From assembly GCA_018262195.1 (NCBI GenBank), contig JAGTRS010000007.1, positions 62,001 to 126,000 of the forward strand: 64,000 bases of DNA. Direction: 5' to 3'. The translations under genes and the position numbers were made by a program. The stretch comes from Pseudomonadota bacterium. GTDB taxonomy: Bacteria > Pseudomonadota > Gammaproteobacteria > Burkholderiales > Rhodocyclaceae. Of this stretch, positions 1 to 9,005 are shown piece after piece. Below the pieces are notes generated by a model. That model saw only the letters and a list, made by a program, of their open reading frames with translations, ran no database searches and was not told the origin of the DNA. The stretch's first letter is position 1. Each line of letters opens with the position of its first letter.

Positions 1-1014
1 AGGAACAGGGCGGCCAGCCAATTCGGCCAGCGATGCCTCCGTCTCACCTGGTTCATCTTCCGAAGGTAACGGATGAGAAAGGATACGTACCGGCGCCGGA
101 TGGGCGGCGTAATGCTGACGGATGAAGGCGGCGCAGGCATCCGCAGGATCGGAGTCTGCTGCATTGGTCGGGAAAAATGGCCGGTCACCGAGGTGTCTGC
201 CACCGCGGACCATGGCCAGATTGACGCACAACTGCCCTGCTTCCTTGATTGCCACAAGAATATCGACGTCCTCGCCCTTGCTGCTCGATACAAACTGTTT
301 TTCCTGAACCTGGTGTAAAGACTGAATCTGGTCACGAAACACGGCTGCCTGTTCGAATGCCAGCTTGGCAGAGGCATCCTCCATGAATTTGGTCAAACGG
401 CGGGTTACTTCCTGCTGCTTGCCAAGGAGAAACATTGAAGCGAGTTGCACATCGGCCGCGTAGTCATCCTTGGCAATGAAACCGACACACGGGCCACTGC
501 AGCGCTTGATCTGATAAAGGAGACAAGGGCGGGATCTGTTGGAGAAAACGCTGTCTTCGCAGGTGCGGAGGCGGAACATTTTTTGCAGCAGATGGATACT
601 GTCGCGCACAGCCCAGGACGATGGATAGGGGCCGAAATAATCCGCCTTGCGGTCCGGATTGCCGCGAAAGAAGCCGAGGCGTGGGAACTTGCCTTTGCTC
701 AGGACGATATACGGATAGGATTTGTCATCCCGAAACAGGATGTTGTAGCGCGGTGCCAGCGACTTGATCAGGTTGTTTTCAAGGAGCAGCGCTTCAGCTT
801 CAGTTCGGGTTGCGGTGGTTTCAATCGTGGCGATCTGACTGACCATGTGCGCAATGCGCGGACTGGAGAGATTCTCGCGGAAATAGGATGAAACCCGTTT
901 CTTGAGGTTCTTGGCCTTGCCGACGTAAAGCACGCTGCCACCGGAATCGAGCATGCGGTAAACACCAGGCAATTCGGTCAGTGTGGCCAGGAAGGCCTTG
1001 GCGTCGAAGCTCAT
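1..1014 (-). CDS. uvrC: UvrABC excinuclease subunit C, N-terminal part (cut by window start)
   Basis: UvrC makes the dual incisions around bulky lesions bound by UvrB in nucleotide excision repair. About 338 codons are visible and remain open to base 1. The N-terminal GIY-YIG nuclease is recognisable (GVY at residues 17-19, YVGKAK from residue 30, catalytic-type Arg near 40). It is followed by the cysteine-bearing stretch around CSGPCVGF and a UVR helical hairpin that contacts UvrB. The RNase H-like nuclease and HhH domains lie outside the window. ATG at 1014 gives the family-typical start ([19 protein letters not shown]). The glycosylase gene upstream ends 4 bases before this start, so the two are probably cotranscribed leftward. 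Confidence 0.95.
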   Translation of the reverse strand, partial: MSFDAKAFLATLTELPGVYRMLDSGGSVLYVGKAKNLKKRVSSYFRENLSSPRIAHMVSQIATIETTATRTEAEALLLENNLIKSLAPRYNILFRDDKSYPYIVLSKGKFPRLGFFRGNPDRKADYFGPYPSSWAVRDSIHLLQKMFRLRTCEDSVFSNRSRPCLLYQIKRCSGPCVGFIAKDDYAADVQLASMFLLGKQQEVTRRLTKFMEDASAKLAFEQAAVFRDQIQSLHQVQEKQFVSSSKGEDVDILVAIKEAGQLCVNLAMVRGGRHLGDRPFFPTNAADSDPADACAAFIRQHYAAHPAPVRILSHPLPSEDEPGETEASLAELAGRPVP

Positions 1015-1017
1015 GAC

Positions 1018-1665
1018 TTACGAGAGATGCGTCCGGACCCCGGCAAAGACGGCTTCAAAGCTTTCGCGAGTCAGTCGTCCGGTACGCCAGTTATAGCCAC
1101 TGCAATGGTAGCTGGTAACCAGTATTCGCCCATCCGGCAGGTTGTGGACGAGATTGTGGCCGAACGGCAAGTCTTTTGGCTTGAGTCCGTATGTCCAGAG
1201 CAGCGCTTGATGGGCAATGGCACCAAGGACGACGATCACTTTCAAGCTCGACATGGCGGCCAGTTCGGCTTTCAAGTGCGCATTGCACTGACGAATTTCC
1301 GCTGTCGTTGGCTTGTTGGCCGGTGGCAGGCAGCGCACGGCATTGGTAATGCGGCAGTTGCTCAATTGCATTACGGGATTCGCCCAGTTGTCGGATCCAA
1401 GAGGCTCAGGGCTGCTGGCAAAACCAAAACGATGCAACGCCGGGTAAAGCAGCTCGCCGGCCACGTCGCCGGTAAATGGACGACCGGTTCGATTGGCCCC
1501 TTTTTCGCCAGGTCCGAGGCCGACGACGAGCAATTCGGCGTCCAGGGAACCGAAGGCCGGCACGGGCAAAGCATGCCATTCCGGATCGCGTTGACGAATG
1601 GCGGCCAAGTGTTCGGCCAGCCGTGAACAGGCGGTGCAGTGGATGGGGTCTTGAAATCTGGGCAT
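1018..1665 (-). CDS. Uracil-DNA glycosylase, family 5 (UDGb)-like
   Basis: A 215-residue protein predicted to excise uracil or deaminated bases from DNA. Residues 49-67 read GLGPGEKGANRTGRPFTGD, the active-site loop seen in family 5 enzymes. The second motif near the C-terminus is HCSGYNWRTGRLT, which fits the family pattern H-x-S-x-x-N-x-x-T-G-R-L-T. Cysteines at C10-x2-C13, plus NAVRC and the later QCNAH, match the four ligands of the [4Fe-4S] cluster of families 4 and 5. The start at 1665 (MPRFQDP) is preferred because the longer open frame runs into divergent earP. The coding region sits just upstream of uvrC, which makes a small repair operon. A family-4 enzyme is encoded separately at 57117-57905. 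Confidence 0.85.
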   Translation of the reverse strand: MPRFQDPIHCTACSRLAEHLAAIRQRDPEWHALPVPAFGSLDAELLVVGLGPGEKGANRTGRPFTGDVAGELLYPALHRFGFASSPEPLGSDNWANPVMQLSNCRITNAVRCLPPANKPTTAEIRQCNAHLKAELAAMSSLKVIVVLGAIAHQALLWTYGLKPKDLPFGHNLVHNLPDGRILVTSYHCSGYNWRTGRLTRESFEAVFAGVRTHLS

Positions 1666-1680
1666 GGCGGGGATGTTAGC

Positions 1681-2772
1681 ATGGCGGCCATGCAGCTTCA
1701 TTGGGACATCTTTTGCCGGGTTATCGACAACTACGGCGACATCGGCGTTTGCTGGCGGCTCGCCAGACAGTTGGCGGCCGAGCATGGCCGCCGGGTGCGA
1801 TTGTGGGTGGATGATCCGGCCAGTCTGCAGCCTTTGTGTCCGGCTGTGGATGCCAACGTGGATGGACAATTGTGCAGCGGAGTGGAAATCCGCCACTGGA
1901 GCGATACGGCCCTGTTTAATCGGTCAGCTGAAGTCGTTATTGAAGCCTTCGCCTGTGATCTTCCGGCTCCCTACCTTGAAGCAATGGCCAGTGCCAATCC
2001 GAAGCCCTGCTGGATCAATCTGGAATACCTGACTGCCGAATCATGGGCTGATGGCTGTCACGGAATAGCTTCCCCCCACCCTTCTTTGCCCTTGGTCAAG
2101 TATTTCTTTTTCCCGGGGTTTTCCGGTGCATGCGGTGGATTGCTGCGAGAAAAGAATCTGCTTGGCGAACGTGATCGGACTCTTTCTGGCACTGGAGGCA
2201 ACAATGAGATCGAAATCAGTCTTTTTTGCTACGACACGGCACCAGTCGGAGCGTTGATTGATTCCTTCGCGAAAATGCCCAAGCCCGTGACCTGCCATGT
2301 GCCGCCGGGTAAACCGCTGGCAGCGGTCAGCCAGTACCTTGGTGGGGCTGGACCATGGCGGTGCGGAAATGCCTCGATCCGGCCTACCCCCTTCATGCCG
2401 ATGGACGATTACGATCGTCTTTTGTGGCGTTGCGATGTCAACTTTGTCCGCGGTGAGGATTCATTCGTACGCGCTCAATGGGCCGGAAAACCTTTTGTCT
2501 GGCAAATTTACCGTCAAGATGAGGATGCCCATCTGGTCAAACTCGATGCGTTCCTTGACCTCTATTGTGTCGGAATGGACGAGAAACTGGAGACGGTGGT
2601 CCGCGAGATGTTCCTTGTGTGGAACACAGGGGGCAATATCGAGTCTGCATGGGCGAATTTCATCGCTAACTACGCGGATATTGCCCGGCACAACAGCAAC
2701 TGGGTCAATACCCAAGCCGCGCTGCCCGACTTGGCATCGGCGCTCGTCAAATTCTGTACCTCCAAGGTATAA
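1681..2772 (+). CDS. earP: Protein-arginine rhamnosyltransferase EarP
   Basis: EarP transfers rhamnose from dTDP-beta-L-rhamnose to Arg32 of elongation factor P, which activates EF-P for relief of polyproline stalling. The 363-residue product opens with [15 protein letters not shown], where D16 and D20 correspond to the conserved N-terminal aspartates of this GT-B glycosyltransferase (GT104). The C-terminal half carries the [20 protein letters not shown] donor-site signature. ATG at 1681 is chosen because a GGCGGGG ribosome-binding site lies about 7 bases upstream; ATG at 1690 is the alternative. efp begins 37 bases downstream and has the matching arginine, so substrate and modifier are adjacent. 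Confidence 0.93.
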   Translation: MAAMQLHWDIFCRVIDNYGDIGVCWRLARQLAAEHGRRVRLWVDDPASLQPLCPAVDANVDGQLCSGVEIRHWSDTALFNRSAEVVIEAFACDLPAPYLEAMASANPKPCWINLEYLTAESWADGCHGIASPHPSLPLVKYFFFPGFSGACGGLLREKNLLGERDRTLSGTGGNNEIEISLFCYDTAPVGALIDSFAKMPKPVTCHVPPGKPLAAVSQYLGGAGPWRCGNASIRPTPFMPMDDYDRLLWRCDVNFVRGEDSFVRAQWAGKPFVWQIYRQDEDAHLVKLDAFLDLYCVGMDEKLETVVREMFLVWNTGGNIESAWANFIANYADIARHNSNWVNTQAALPDLASALVKFCTSKV

Positions 2773-2773
2773 T
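2744..2773 (+). promoter_or_regulatory. Likely sigma-70 promoter for efp
   Basis: A perfect TATAAT (2768-2773) overlaps the earP stop codon. A TCGTCA element (2744-2749, four of six matches to TTGACA) lies 18 bases upstream. It predicts a short leader of about 30 bases before the efp start, so efp could be expressed independently of earP. Confidence 0.5.
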
Positions 2774-2809
2774 TTAACGTTTATCTTTTCCGATCTTAGA
2801 GAACCCCGT

Positions 2810-3367
2810 ATGAAAACTGCAATGGAACTCCGCTCCGGCAACGTCATCATGGTTGGTGCCGACCCGCTCGTCGTCCAGAAGAGTGAGTACAACAAGTCTG
2901 GCCGCAACGCTGCCGTGGTCAAAATGAAGCTCAAGAATCTGTTGACCGGCGCCGCTTCCGAAGCCGTTTACAAAGCAGATGACAAGTTTGAAGTGGTCGT
3001 GCTCGACAAGAAGGAAGTGACCTACTCCTACTTCGCCGATCCGATGTATGTCTTCATGGATGCTGACTACAACCAGTACGAAGTTGAAGCCGAAAACATG
3101 ACCGACGCGCTGAAGTACCTGGAAGATGGTCTGGCTTGCGAAGTCGTCTTCTACAACGGCAAGGCCATTTCCGTCGAACTGCCGAACAGCGTGGTTCGCG
3201 AAGTTGTTTATACCGAACCTGCCGTCAAGGGCGACACCTCTGGCAAGGTCATGAAGCCGGCCAAGCTGGCGACTGGTTTCGAACTGCCGGTTCCGGCTTT
3301 CGTCAGCATTGGCGACAAGATCGAAATCGACACCCGCACCGACGAATACAAGAACCGCGTCAAGTAA
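2810..3367 (+). CDS. efp: Elongation factor P (Arg32 type)
   Basis: EF-P binds between the ribosomal P and E sites and promotes peptide-bond formation at consecutive prolines. The 185-residue length is normal for the three-domain protein. The tip of domain I reads KSGRNAAVV with arginine at residue 32, the rhamnosylation site of EarP-dependent EF-Ps, instead of the lysine used by EpmA-dependent enzymes. C-terminal OB domains are intact ([22 protein letters not shown]). Together with earP immediately upstream this indicates the rhamnose activation pathway. Confidence 0.97.
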   Translation: MKTAMELRSGNVIMVGADPLVVQKSEYNKSGRNAAVVKMKLKNLLTGAASEAVYKADDKFEVVVLDKKEVTYSYFADPMYVFMDADYNQYEVEAENMTDALKYLEDGLACEVVFYNGKAISVELPNSVVREVVYTEPAVKGDTSGKVMKPAKLATGFELPVPAFVSIGDKIEIDTRTDEYKNRVK

Positions 3368-3391
3368 TCTGCGGTTTTTCGGTAGTACAAG

Positions 3392-3424
3392 ATTCGGGCA
3401 GCCTTGGCTGCCCGAATGCTTTTC
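3392..3424 (+). terminator. Intrinsic terminator after efp
   Basis: A 10-bp perfect stem (ATTCGGGCAG with CTGCCCGAAT, loop CCTTGG, 3392-3417) is followed by GCTTTTC. It lies between the convergent efp and nagZ genes. The T-run is short, so efficiency may be moderate. Confidence 0.7.
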
Positions 3425-4442
3425 AGGCCATTAATTGGGAAATGGTCTTTTGGGCGGTTCGATAGGATGGATCTGCCTGAAGCATTTCCCAACCCATGGC
3501 CGGTGTCCTGGGGATAAGCGCCTCGACCCGTTTCCCTCGCAGGGGATCGACTTCCGGCTTCCAGTTTTCCAGAACTTGGCCGACAACATCTGGTGCGTTG
3601 CATACAAGGAGCATGTCGCAACCCGCTGCGTAAGCAGTCTCGACCCGACTGACCATGCCGCCGACAACACCCGCGCCGGCCATCGATAAATCATCAGTGA
3701 AAACGACCCCAGTAAAATTAATGTTATTTCTCAAATAACTTATCCATTTATTTGAAAATACAGCTGTATTACAATCCATGCAGTTGTAAATAACATGAGC
3801 TGCCATCACACCATCCAGCGGCAATTTCCGGTAGGGTTGGATGTCTTCCTGCATCGCATCGAACGCACGATCATCGACCGGCAATTCGACGTGTGAATCG
3901 GGAATGACGAAACCGTGTCCCGGATAGTGCTTGCCGCAGCTGCCCATGCCTGCCTGGTGCAATCCTTGGCCCAAGGCACCAGCCAGGGCAATAACGGCAT
4001 CAGGCAGGCGGTGGAATGCACGATCGCCGATAACGCGTGACGGGCCGTAATCAAGATCTAACACCGGCGTGAAGGAGTAATCGACGCCACGAGCCCGTAG
4101 TTCAGCAGCCAGCACATAGCCAACTTGGCGGGCAGCGGTCAGTGCGGCCAGTGGATCAATATCCCACAACCTCCCCAATGCGGCCATCGGTGGCAGTCGA
4201 GTAAAGCCTTCGCGGAAACGCTGGACCCTGCCCCCTTCGTGATCAACCGCAATCAGCAGTTCTGGTGAGCGTAGTGCATGGATGGCCGCCGTCAATTCAA
4301 TCAGTTGCCCAGGATTCACGTAGTTCCGGGAAAACAATATGATTCCGCCTACCAGAGGATGGCAGAGTCGTTCGCGGTCGAGGTCAGTCAATTCGGTGCC
4401 AGCGATGTCGATCATCAGTGGGCCGAGTGGCAAATGGCTCAT
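3423..4442 (-). CDS. nagZ: Beta-N-acetylhexosaminidase NagZ
   Basis: A cytoplasmic family 3 glycosidase that removes GlcNAc from 1,6-anhydro-muropeptides in peptidoglycan recycling. The 339-residue product shows DHEGGRVQRFREGF, the flexible-loop motif KHYPGHG with the catalytic histidine, and FTDDLSM, which carries the nucleophilic aspartate. It ends the leftward run of cotranscribed genes and its start overlaps the acpS stop by 4 bases. Confidence 0.96.
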   Translation of the reverse strand: MSHLPLGPLMIDIAGTELTDLDRERLCHPLVGGIILFSRNYVNPGQLIELTAAIHALRSPELLIAVDHEGGRVQRFREGFTRLPPMAALGRLWDIDPLAALTAARQVGYVLAAELRARGVDYSFTPVLDLDYGPSRVIGDRAFHRLPDAVIALAGALGQGLHQAGMGSCGKHYPGHGFVIPDSHVELPVDDRAFDAMQEDIQPYRKLPLDGVMAAHVIYNCMDCNTAVFSNKWISYLRNNINFTGVVFTDDLSMAGAGVVGGMVSRVETAYAAGCDMLLVCNAPDVVGQVLENWKPEVDPLRGKRVEALIPRTPAMGWEMLQADPSYRTAQKTISQLMA

Positions 4443-4816
4443 GCTTGCTCCAGAATTACATAGGCGACGGCGTATTCGGCTTCGTCACTGATCGAAAGAT
4501 GGGCTATCAGGTTTTTTTCTTTGAGCAAAATATTCAGGAGACCTTGCAGGTCGAATACCGGCTTGCCCAACTCGTCGTGGCTGACGGCGATTGCAGGCAA
4601 TGTTGCCGGCGGGCGAACACCGGTGCCAAGTGCCTTGCTGAATGCTTCCTTGGCGGCGAAACGCTTGGCGAGAAAGCGACCCTTATCGGCTGCCTTGGCA
4701 AAATCCGCCATTTCCTGAGGGGCAAGCAGTTTATCGATCGCCCTGTCACCATGCCGTTCCCACATGCCCCGCATCCGGGCAACGGCAACGATATCGGTGC
4801 CGACCCCGTAAATCAT
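4439..4816 (-). CDS. acpS: Holo-[acyl-carrier-protein] synthase
   Basis: AcpS transfers 4'-phosphopantetheine from CoA to the serine of acyl carrier protein. The 125-residue protein has the family signatures GTDIVAVARM near the N-terminus (Mg2+-binding Asp) and RFLAKRFAAKEAFSKALGTG in the middle (Glu and Lys of the active site). It overlaps pdxJ upstream and nagZ downstream by 4 bases each. The pdxJ-acpS adjacency is conserved in many proteobacteria. Confidence 0.96.
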   Translation of the reverse strand: MIYGVGTDIVAVARMRGMWERHGDRAIDKLLAPQEMADFAKAADKGRFLAKRFAAKEAFSKALGTGVRPPATLPAIAVSHDELGKPVFDLQGLLNILLKEKNLIAHLSISDEAEYAVAYVILEQA

Positions 4817-5568
4817 TCGCCGTGTTCCGCCGCTTCGCGCATCAGCGCCTTCATTTCACGCACCGCTTCGCGTAATCCGACGAAGATGGCGCGGCTAACG
4901 ATGGCATGACCAATGTGCAATTCGCGAATGCTGGCCAGACGGGCTACCGGCTGGACATTGTTGTAGTTAAGCGCATGGCCGGCGTTGAAGCGCATGCCAA
5001 GGTGGCGAATGGCTTGCCCGGCCTTGCGAATCTTGTCAATTTCCGTCAGCACGGCCGGTGCTTCGGCGTCGCGACCTTTATCGTAGAAGGCGTGTGCATA
5101 AGGCCCCGTGTGTATTTCACAGACACTGGCGCCAATTCGTGCCGCAGCTTCGATCTGCGCCAGTTCGGCATCAATGAAGACGCTGGTCACGATGCCCGCG
5201 TCGGCAAGCCGGGAAATCACCCCCTTCAAACGAGCTTCCTGAGAAAGGATATCGAGACCACCTTCGGTGGTGACTTCGTGGCGTCCCTCAGGCACCAGCA
5301 TGGCCATTTCCGGCTTTAGGCCGCAGGCGATACCGACCATTTCGTCGGTCGCGGCCATTTCAAGGTTGAGCTTGATCTGCGTGGTTTCACGCAGGCGGCG
5401 CACATCGGCATCCTGGATGTGGCGCCGGTCTTCGCGCAGATGGACCGTGATCCCGTCCGCACCACCCAGATGGGCTTCAACCGCACCCCAGGCAGGGTCA
5501 GGTTCATAGGTCCGGCGAGCCTGGCGGATGGTCGCGATATGGTCGATGTTGACACCTAGCTCAATCAT
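4813..5568 (-). CDS. pdxJ: Pyridoxine 5'-phosphate synthase
   Basis: PdxJ condenses 1-deoxy-D-xylulose 5-phosphate with 3-amino-2-oxopropyl phosphate, the last ring-closing step of the DXP-dependent vitamin B6 pathway. The 251-residue TIM-barrel protein starts MIELGVNIDHIATIRQARR and contains GADGITVHLREDRRHIQD, both diagnostic. The conserved glutamate and histidine residues appear in the NLEMAAT and NAGHALNYNN regions. It overlaps recO by 4 bases, so translation is probably coupled. Confidence 0.97.
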   Translation of the reverse strand: MIELGVNIDHIATIRQARRTYEPDPAWGAVEAHLGGADGITVHLREDRRHIQDADVRRLRETTQIKLNLEMAATDEMVGIACGLKPEMAMLVPEGRHEVTTEGGLDILSQEARLKGVISRLADAGIVTSVFIDAELAQIEAAARIGASVCEIHTGPYAHAFYDKGRDAEAPAVLTEIDKIRKAGQAIRHLGMRFNAGHALNYNNVQPVARLASIRELHIGHAIVSRAIFVGLREAVREMKALMREAAEHGE

Positions 5569-6293
5569 AGCTCTTGCAACTCCTTGAAGATTTTGCGTGT
5601 TTCGAGTTCCTTGCCAGCCAGATAATAGGCCATCAGCGTGCGCATCAAAGCCTTGGCCTCATGGCGAGTACGCGGATCGGAAAAATCCTCTGTGTCGACA
5701 TCAAGCAAGGTCTTTCCCCTAACTACCTGAGCTGCGCCTTCTCCATGGTCGAGCCGTACTGGTCCCTGTTCCATGCGGTAGGTGTAAAAGGCGTCCGGAT
5801 CGATCGTGTTGGCATCGCTGTCGTGGTTCAGGGTCAGCCCATAACCTAGTTCCTGAAGCAGAGCTTTCTCAAAGCAACGCAGGTCTGCTTCACGGACTTT
5901 TCCGCTTGGGTCGACAGCCAGAAGTGCCAACATCTTGGCGTAGCTGGAAAACAGTTGCTCATGGGCATCTTCCCGCGGCAACAGATGCATCAGCAGTTCA
6001 TTAAGGTAGTAGCCACAAAACAGCGCTTCACCAGCCAGCAAGGGCTGCCCGCCTTGCCACTCAGCTTTCATCAGCGTAAGAACTTCGCCTTTGCCAGCCC
6101 AAGCAATCTCAAGTGGCTGAAAAGCCATCAATAGCCCACGAATTGCCGAGCGTGGACGACGCGCGCCTCGGGCAAGCAGCGCCATGCGACCGAAATCGCG
6201 AGAAAATACTTCGACGATTAGACTGGTTTCCCGAAAGGGATAACTATGCAGAACGTAAGCCGGCTGGCCGTCGACTTTGCTGCGCAGGTTCAT
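5565..6293 (-). CDS. recO: DNA repair protein RecO
   Basis: RecO helps load RecA on SSB-coated single-stranded DNA in the RecFOR pathway. The 242-residue protein has the N-terminal OB fold (AYVLHSYPFRETSLIVEVFSRDFGR) followed by a helical domain with YYLNELLMHLLPREDAHEQLF. The start ATG overlaps the stop of era by 4 bases, and the era-recO-pdxJ order is the usual one in proteobacteria. Confidence 0.95.
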   Translation of the reverse strand: MNLRSKVDGQPAYVLHSYPFRETSLIVEVFSRDFGRMALLARGARRPRSAIRGLLMAFQPLEIAWAGKGEVLTLMKAEWQGGQPLLAGEALFCGYYLNELLMHLLPREDAHEQLFSSYAKMLALLAVDPSGKVREADLRCFEKALLQELGYGLTLNHDSDANTIDPDAFYTYRMEQGPVRLDHGEGAAQVVRGKTLLDVDTEDFSDPRTRHEAKALMRTLMAYYLAGKELETRKIFKELQEL

Positions 6294-7174
6294 TCGTAAC
6301 CGAGGCTCTTCAGCAGGCGTTCGTCATCATTCCAGCCAGACTTCACCTTGACCCAGATTTCAAGATAAACCTTGCCGCCGAATAGGCGCTCCATATCCTG
6401 ACGGGCTTCGCTGGCGATTCGCTTGAGCGATTCCCCTCCCTTGCCGATCACAATGGCCTTATGCCCCTCTCGGTCAACAACGATCGCTGCAAAAATTCGG
6501 CGCAGGTCGCCCTCAACCTCGAATTTCTCTATCTCCACGGCGGTGGCATATGGAAGTTCATCGCCAAGAAGGCGAAATACCTTTTCACGGATGTATTCCG
6601 AAGCCAGAAAACGCTCGCTTTTGTCGGTTAGCTCGTCTTCCGGGAACATCAGACCTTCATTGGGCAGATGCTTTCTCGCCTCCGCCAGCAACTCGTCCGT
6701 CTGCTTGCCCTTGGCTGCACTGATCGGCACCACCGCAGCGTAATCATGGTCGGCAGCAACTTCAGCCAGGAAGGGAAACAATGAACTGCGATCCTTGATC
6801 TGGTCAATCTTGTTGACGACCAGAATGACCGGCCTATCCTTGGGCAGCAGGCGAACCACTGCCTTGTCCTTGGCATCGTAACGCCCAGCCTCAATGAGGA
6901 ACAAGACCACGTCAACGTCGTTCAGCGTCTGGGTGACACCGCGATTCATTGCGCGGTTCAAGGCATTGGAAAATTTGGTCTGAAACCCTGGGGTGTCCAC
7001 GAAGACAAACTGTGCATCATCCTTGGTCAGGATGCCGGTGATCCGGTGCCTCGTAGTCTGAGCCTTGCGGGAGACAATACTGATCTTCTCGCCAACCAGT
7101 CGGTTGAGCAAGGTTGATTTGCCAACATTGGGACGACCAACGATGGCGATATAACCGGAACGGACTTTTTTCAT
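6290..7174 (-). CDS. era: GTPase Era
   Basis: Era binds the 3' end of 16S rRNA and acts in 30S maturation. The 294-residue protein has a P-loop GRPNVGKS (residues 13-20), switch II DTPGF, G4 NKID and a C-terminal KH domain around GKGGESLKRIASEARQDME. Length and order are typical. It is coupled to rnc upstream and recO downstream by 4-base overlaps, consistent with the shared role of rnc and era in rRNA processing. Confidence 0.98.
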   Translation of the reverse strand: MKKVRSGYIAIVGRPNVGKSTLLNRLVGEKISIVSRKAQTTRHRITGILTKDDAQFVFVDTPGFQTKFSNALNRAMNRGVTQTLNDVDVVLFLIEAGRYDAKDKAVVRLLPKDRPVILVVNKIDQIKDRSSLFPFLAEVAADHDYAAVVPISAAKGKQTDELLAEARKHLPNEGLMFPEDELTDKSERFLASEYIREKVFRLLGDELPYATAVEIEKFEVEGDLRRIFAAIVVDREGHKAIVIGKGGESLKRIASEARQDMERLFGGKVYLEIWVKVKSGWNDDERLLKSLGYE

Positions 7175-7839
7175 GCGTGGAGTTCTTTCAAGGCCTTCTC
7201 GGCGGCAATCTGTTCGGCAATGCGCCGGCTTGATCCATGACCAACAGTGCGCAAAGTCGGATTTTCAATTTCGCAGGCGACTTCAAAACGCTGTTCGTGG
7301 GCGGCCCCTGTAGCTTCCAGAAGCTGATATTTGGGCAATGCTTTCTTACGCCCCTGTAGCCACTCCTGAAGGCGCGTCTTTGCATCTTTCTGGAACTGGC
7401 CGGGTTTCAGTTCATCCAGAAGTGGTGCAAACAAATTTTCTATGACCGTTTGAACCGCTTCAAATCCAGCGTCAAGATAGATCGCGCCCAACAAGGCCTC
7501 AAGCGCGTCAGCCAGAATAGATGGGCGCTGCGCGCCTCCACTCTTTAGCTCGCCTTCGCCAAGGCGCAGGTGAGCGCCGATATCCAAATCCAAAGCCAGG
7601 CGGTGTAGGGTTTCTTGCCGAACCAGATTGGCCCGCAATCGTGAAAGGTCCCCCTCTGGTAATTCCGCGAAGCGATGAAACAAAGCCGCGGCAATGACGA
7701 AATCCAAGACGCCATCCCCAAGGAATTCCAGACGCTCATTATTCGGAGTACCAAAGCTCCGATGGGTCAAGGCTGTACGAAGCAGCGACTGATCCGAAAA
7801 TTGATGACAGAGTCTCTTGGCAATGGACTGCGTAGTCAT
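7171..7839 (-). CDS. rnc: Ribonuclease III
   Basis: A dsRNA-specific endonuclease that processes rRNA precursors and structured mRNAs. The 222-residue protein has the signature NERLEFLGDGVLDFVIA (E38 and D42 are metal or catalytic positions) and a C-terminal dsRNA-binding domain ending ERFEVACEIENPTLRTVGHG...AAEKALKEL. The usual Ser after GD is Gly here, a minor variation. It sits between the DUF4845 gene and era. Confidence 0.97.
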   Translation of the reverse strand: MTTQSIAKRLCHQFSDQSLLRTALTHRSFGTPNNERLEFLGDGVLDFVIAAALFHRFAELPEGDLSRLRANLVRQETLHRLALDLDIGAHLRLGEGELKSGGAQRPSILADALEALLGAIYLDAGFEAVQTVIENLFAPLLDELKPGQFQKDAKTRLQEWLQGRKKALPKYQLLEATGAAHEQRFEVACEIENPTLRTVGHGSSRRIAEQIAAEKALKELHA

Positions 7840-7845
7840 GCCTTA

Positions 7846-8196
7846 TTACCCAGCGGTCGACCCTTTGTAGTCGATCAACAGGCTGACATTCCAGAATAAG
7901 TGAATGCGCTTTTCATACGCAAATTCGATAACGATCCGGCCACCATCTTTGGAAATATCAAGTTGGCTGGATGGAAAGTCCAGCATGTCGATTTCAGCAA
8001 ACTTATCAAACGCTCGGCGAACATCAGCTACCGTTGAATCTGGCCCGACCTTACTTACAGCTCCCTTGGCGTCCTTTAATATCTTGCTGTACTCAATATA
8101 GGTTGGCACTACTTTCATAGCAAGCACCGCGACAAGAACGAGTACGATACTCCAGAACAGAAGTCCGGATAGTGCAACACCACGCTGATTTTTCAT
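7846..8196 (-). CDS. DUF4845 family membrane-anchored protein
   Basis: A 116-residue protein of unknown function. It has an N-terminal membrane segment (about residues 9-28) preceded by MKNQRGVALSG, which resembles a prepilin-like leader (G-V-A-L-S-G-L). A short soluble domain follows and ends FWNVSLLIDYKGS. Proteins of the DUF4845 family occur between lepB and rnc in many beta- and gammaproteobacteria, as here. The context suggests an envelope role near signal peptidase, but no activity can be read from the sequence. Confidence 0.8.
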   Translation of the reverse strand: MKNQRGVALSGLLFWSIVLVLVAVLAMKVVPTYIEYSKILKDAKGAVSKVGPDSTVADVRRAFDKFAEIDMLDFPSSQLDISKDGGRIVIEFAYEKRIHLFWNVSLLIDYKGSTAG

Positions 8197-8208
8197 CTTT
8201 TTCCCCTT

Positions 8209-8997
8209 TTACCGGAAAGAGCCGATCCGGCTGAAATCGCTGAAATTCAACCAGACAAAAAACGCCTTGCCGACTATATTTTCTTCGGGAACAAAACCCC
8301 AGGCTCTGCTATCTCGGCTGTTGTCCCGGTTGTCACCCATCATGAAATAGTGCCCAGCCGGCACTTTGCAGATCACTCCGGTCGCATTGTAAGTGCAATT
8401 TTCTCGATGCGGAAACCGCGCAGCGTCTGCAATGAAGGCAGGAGCGTCCGTATCGTTTAGTGCCCGATGCGCTACTTCACCAAGTTCTTCCTGATACTGC
8501 TCGGAGTAATACAGGCGTTCCGGGTGCAGGTAATCGCCAATTTTCTGTATTGCGACAGGCTGACCATTGATAGTCAGTTTTTTGTTCTGGTAAGCCACGG
8601 TATCACCTGGTAAACCCACAACGCGCTTGATGTAGTCCAGTGACGGATCCTCGGGATACCGGAAAACCATAACGTCGCCACGCTGCGGCAAATTGATGTC
8701 GATTATTTTTTTGTTGATTACCGGCAAACGGATACCGTAGGTGAACTTGTTTACAAGAATGAAATCGCCAACCAGCAGTGTCGGAATCATTGAGCCTGAA
8801 GGAATCTTGAAGGGCTCAAACAAGAATGAACGTAATACGAAGACGATCAGGATGACTGGAAAGAAACTGGCCCCCCACTCCACCCACAACGGCTCTCTCG
8901 CATCCTTTGCGCGCAATTTCCGGAATTTCAGTACGTCGACTACATAAAGCACACCGGTTATAAGCAGCAACACAAAAAGAATCAGGGCAAAGTTCAT
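8209..8997 (-). CDS. lepB: Signal peptidase I
   Basis: This inner-membrane serine protease removes signal peptides from secreted proteins. The 262-residue product has two N-terminal membrane segments, then FKIPSGSMIPTLL with nucleophile S69, the lysine-bearing box YIKRVVGLPGD, and the C-terminal box GDNRDNSRDSR. All are features of the S26A family. It lies 8 bases downstream of lepA, the classic lepA-lepB pair. Confidence 0.97.
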   Translation of the reverse strand: MNFALILFVLLLITGVLYVVDVLKFRKLRAKDAREPLWVEWGASFFPVILIVFVLRSFLFEPFKIPSGSMIPTLLVGDFILVNKFTYGIRLPVINKKIIDINLPQRGDVMVFRYPEDPSLDYIKRVVGLPGDTVAYQNKKLTINGQPVAIQKIGDYLHPERLYYSEQYQEELGEVAHRALNDTDAPAFIADAARFPHRENCTYNATGVICKVPAGHYFMMGDNRDNSRDSRAWGFVPEENIVGKAFFVWLNFSDFSRIGSFR

Positions 8998-9005
8998 CGC
9001 TATTC

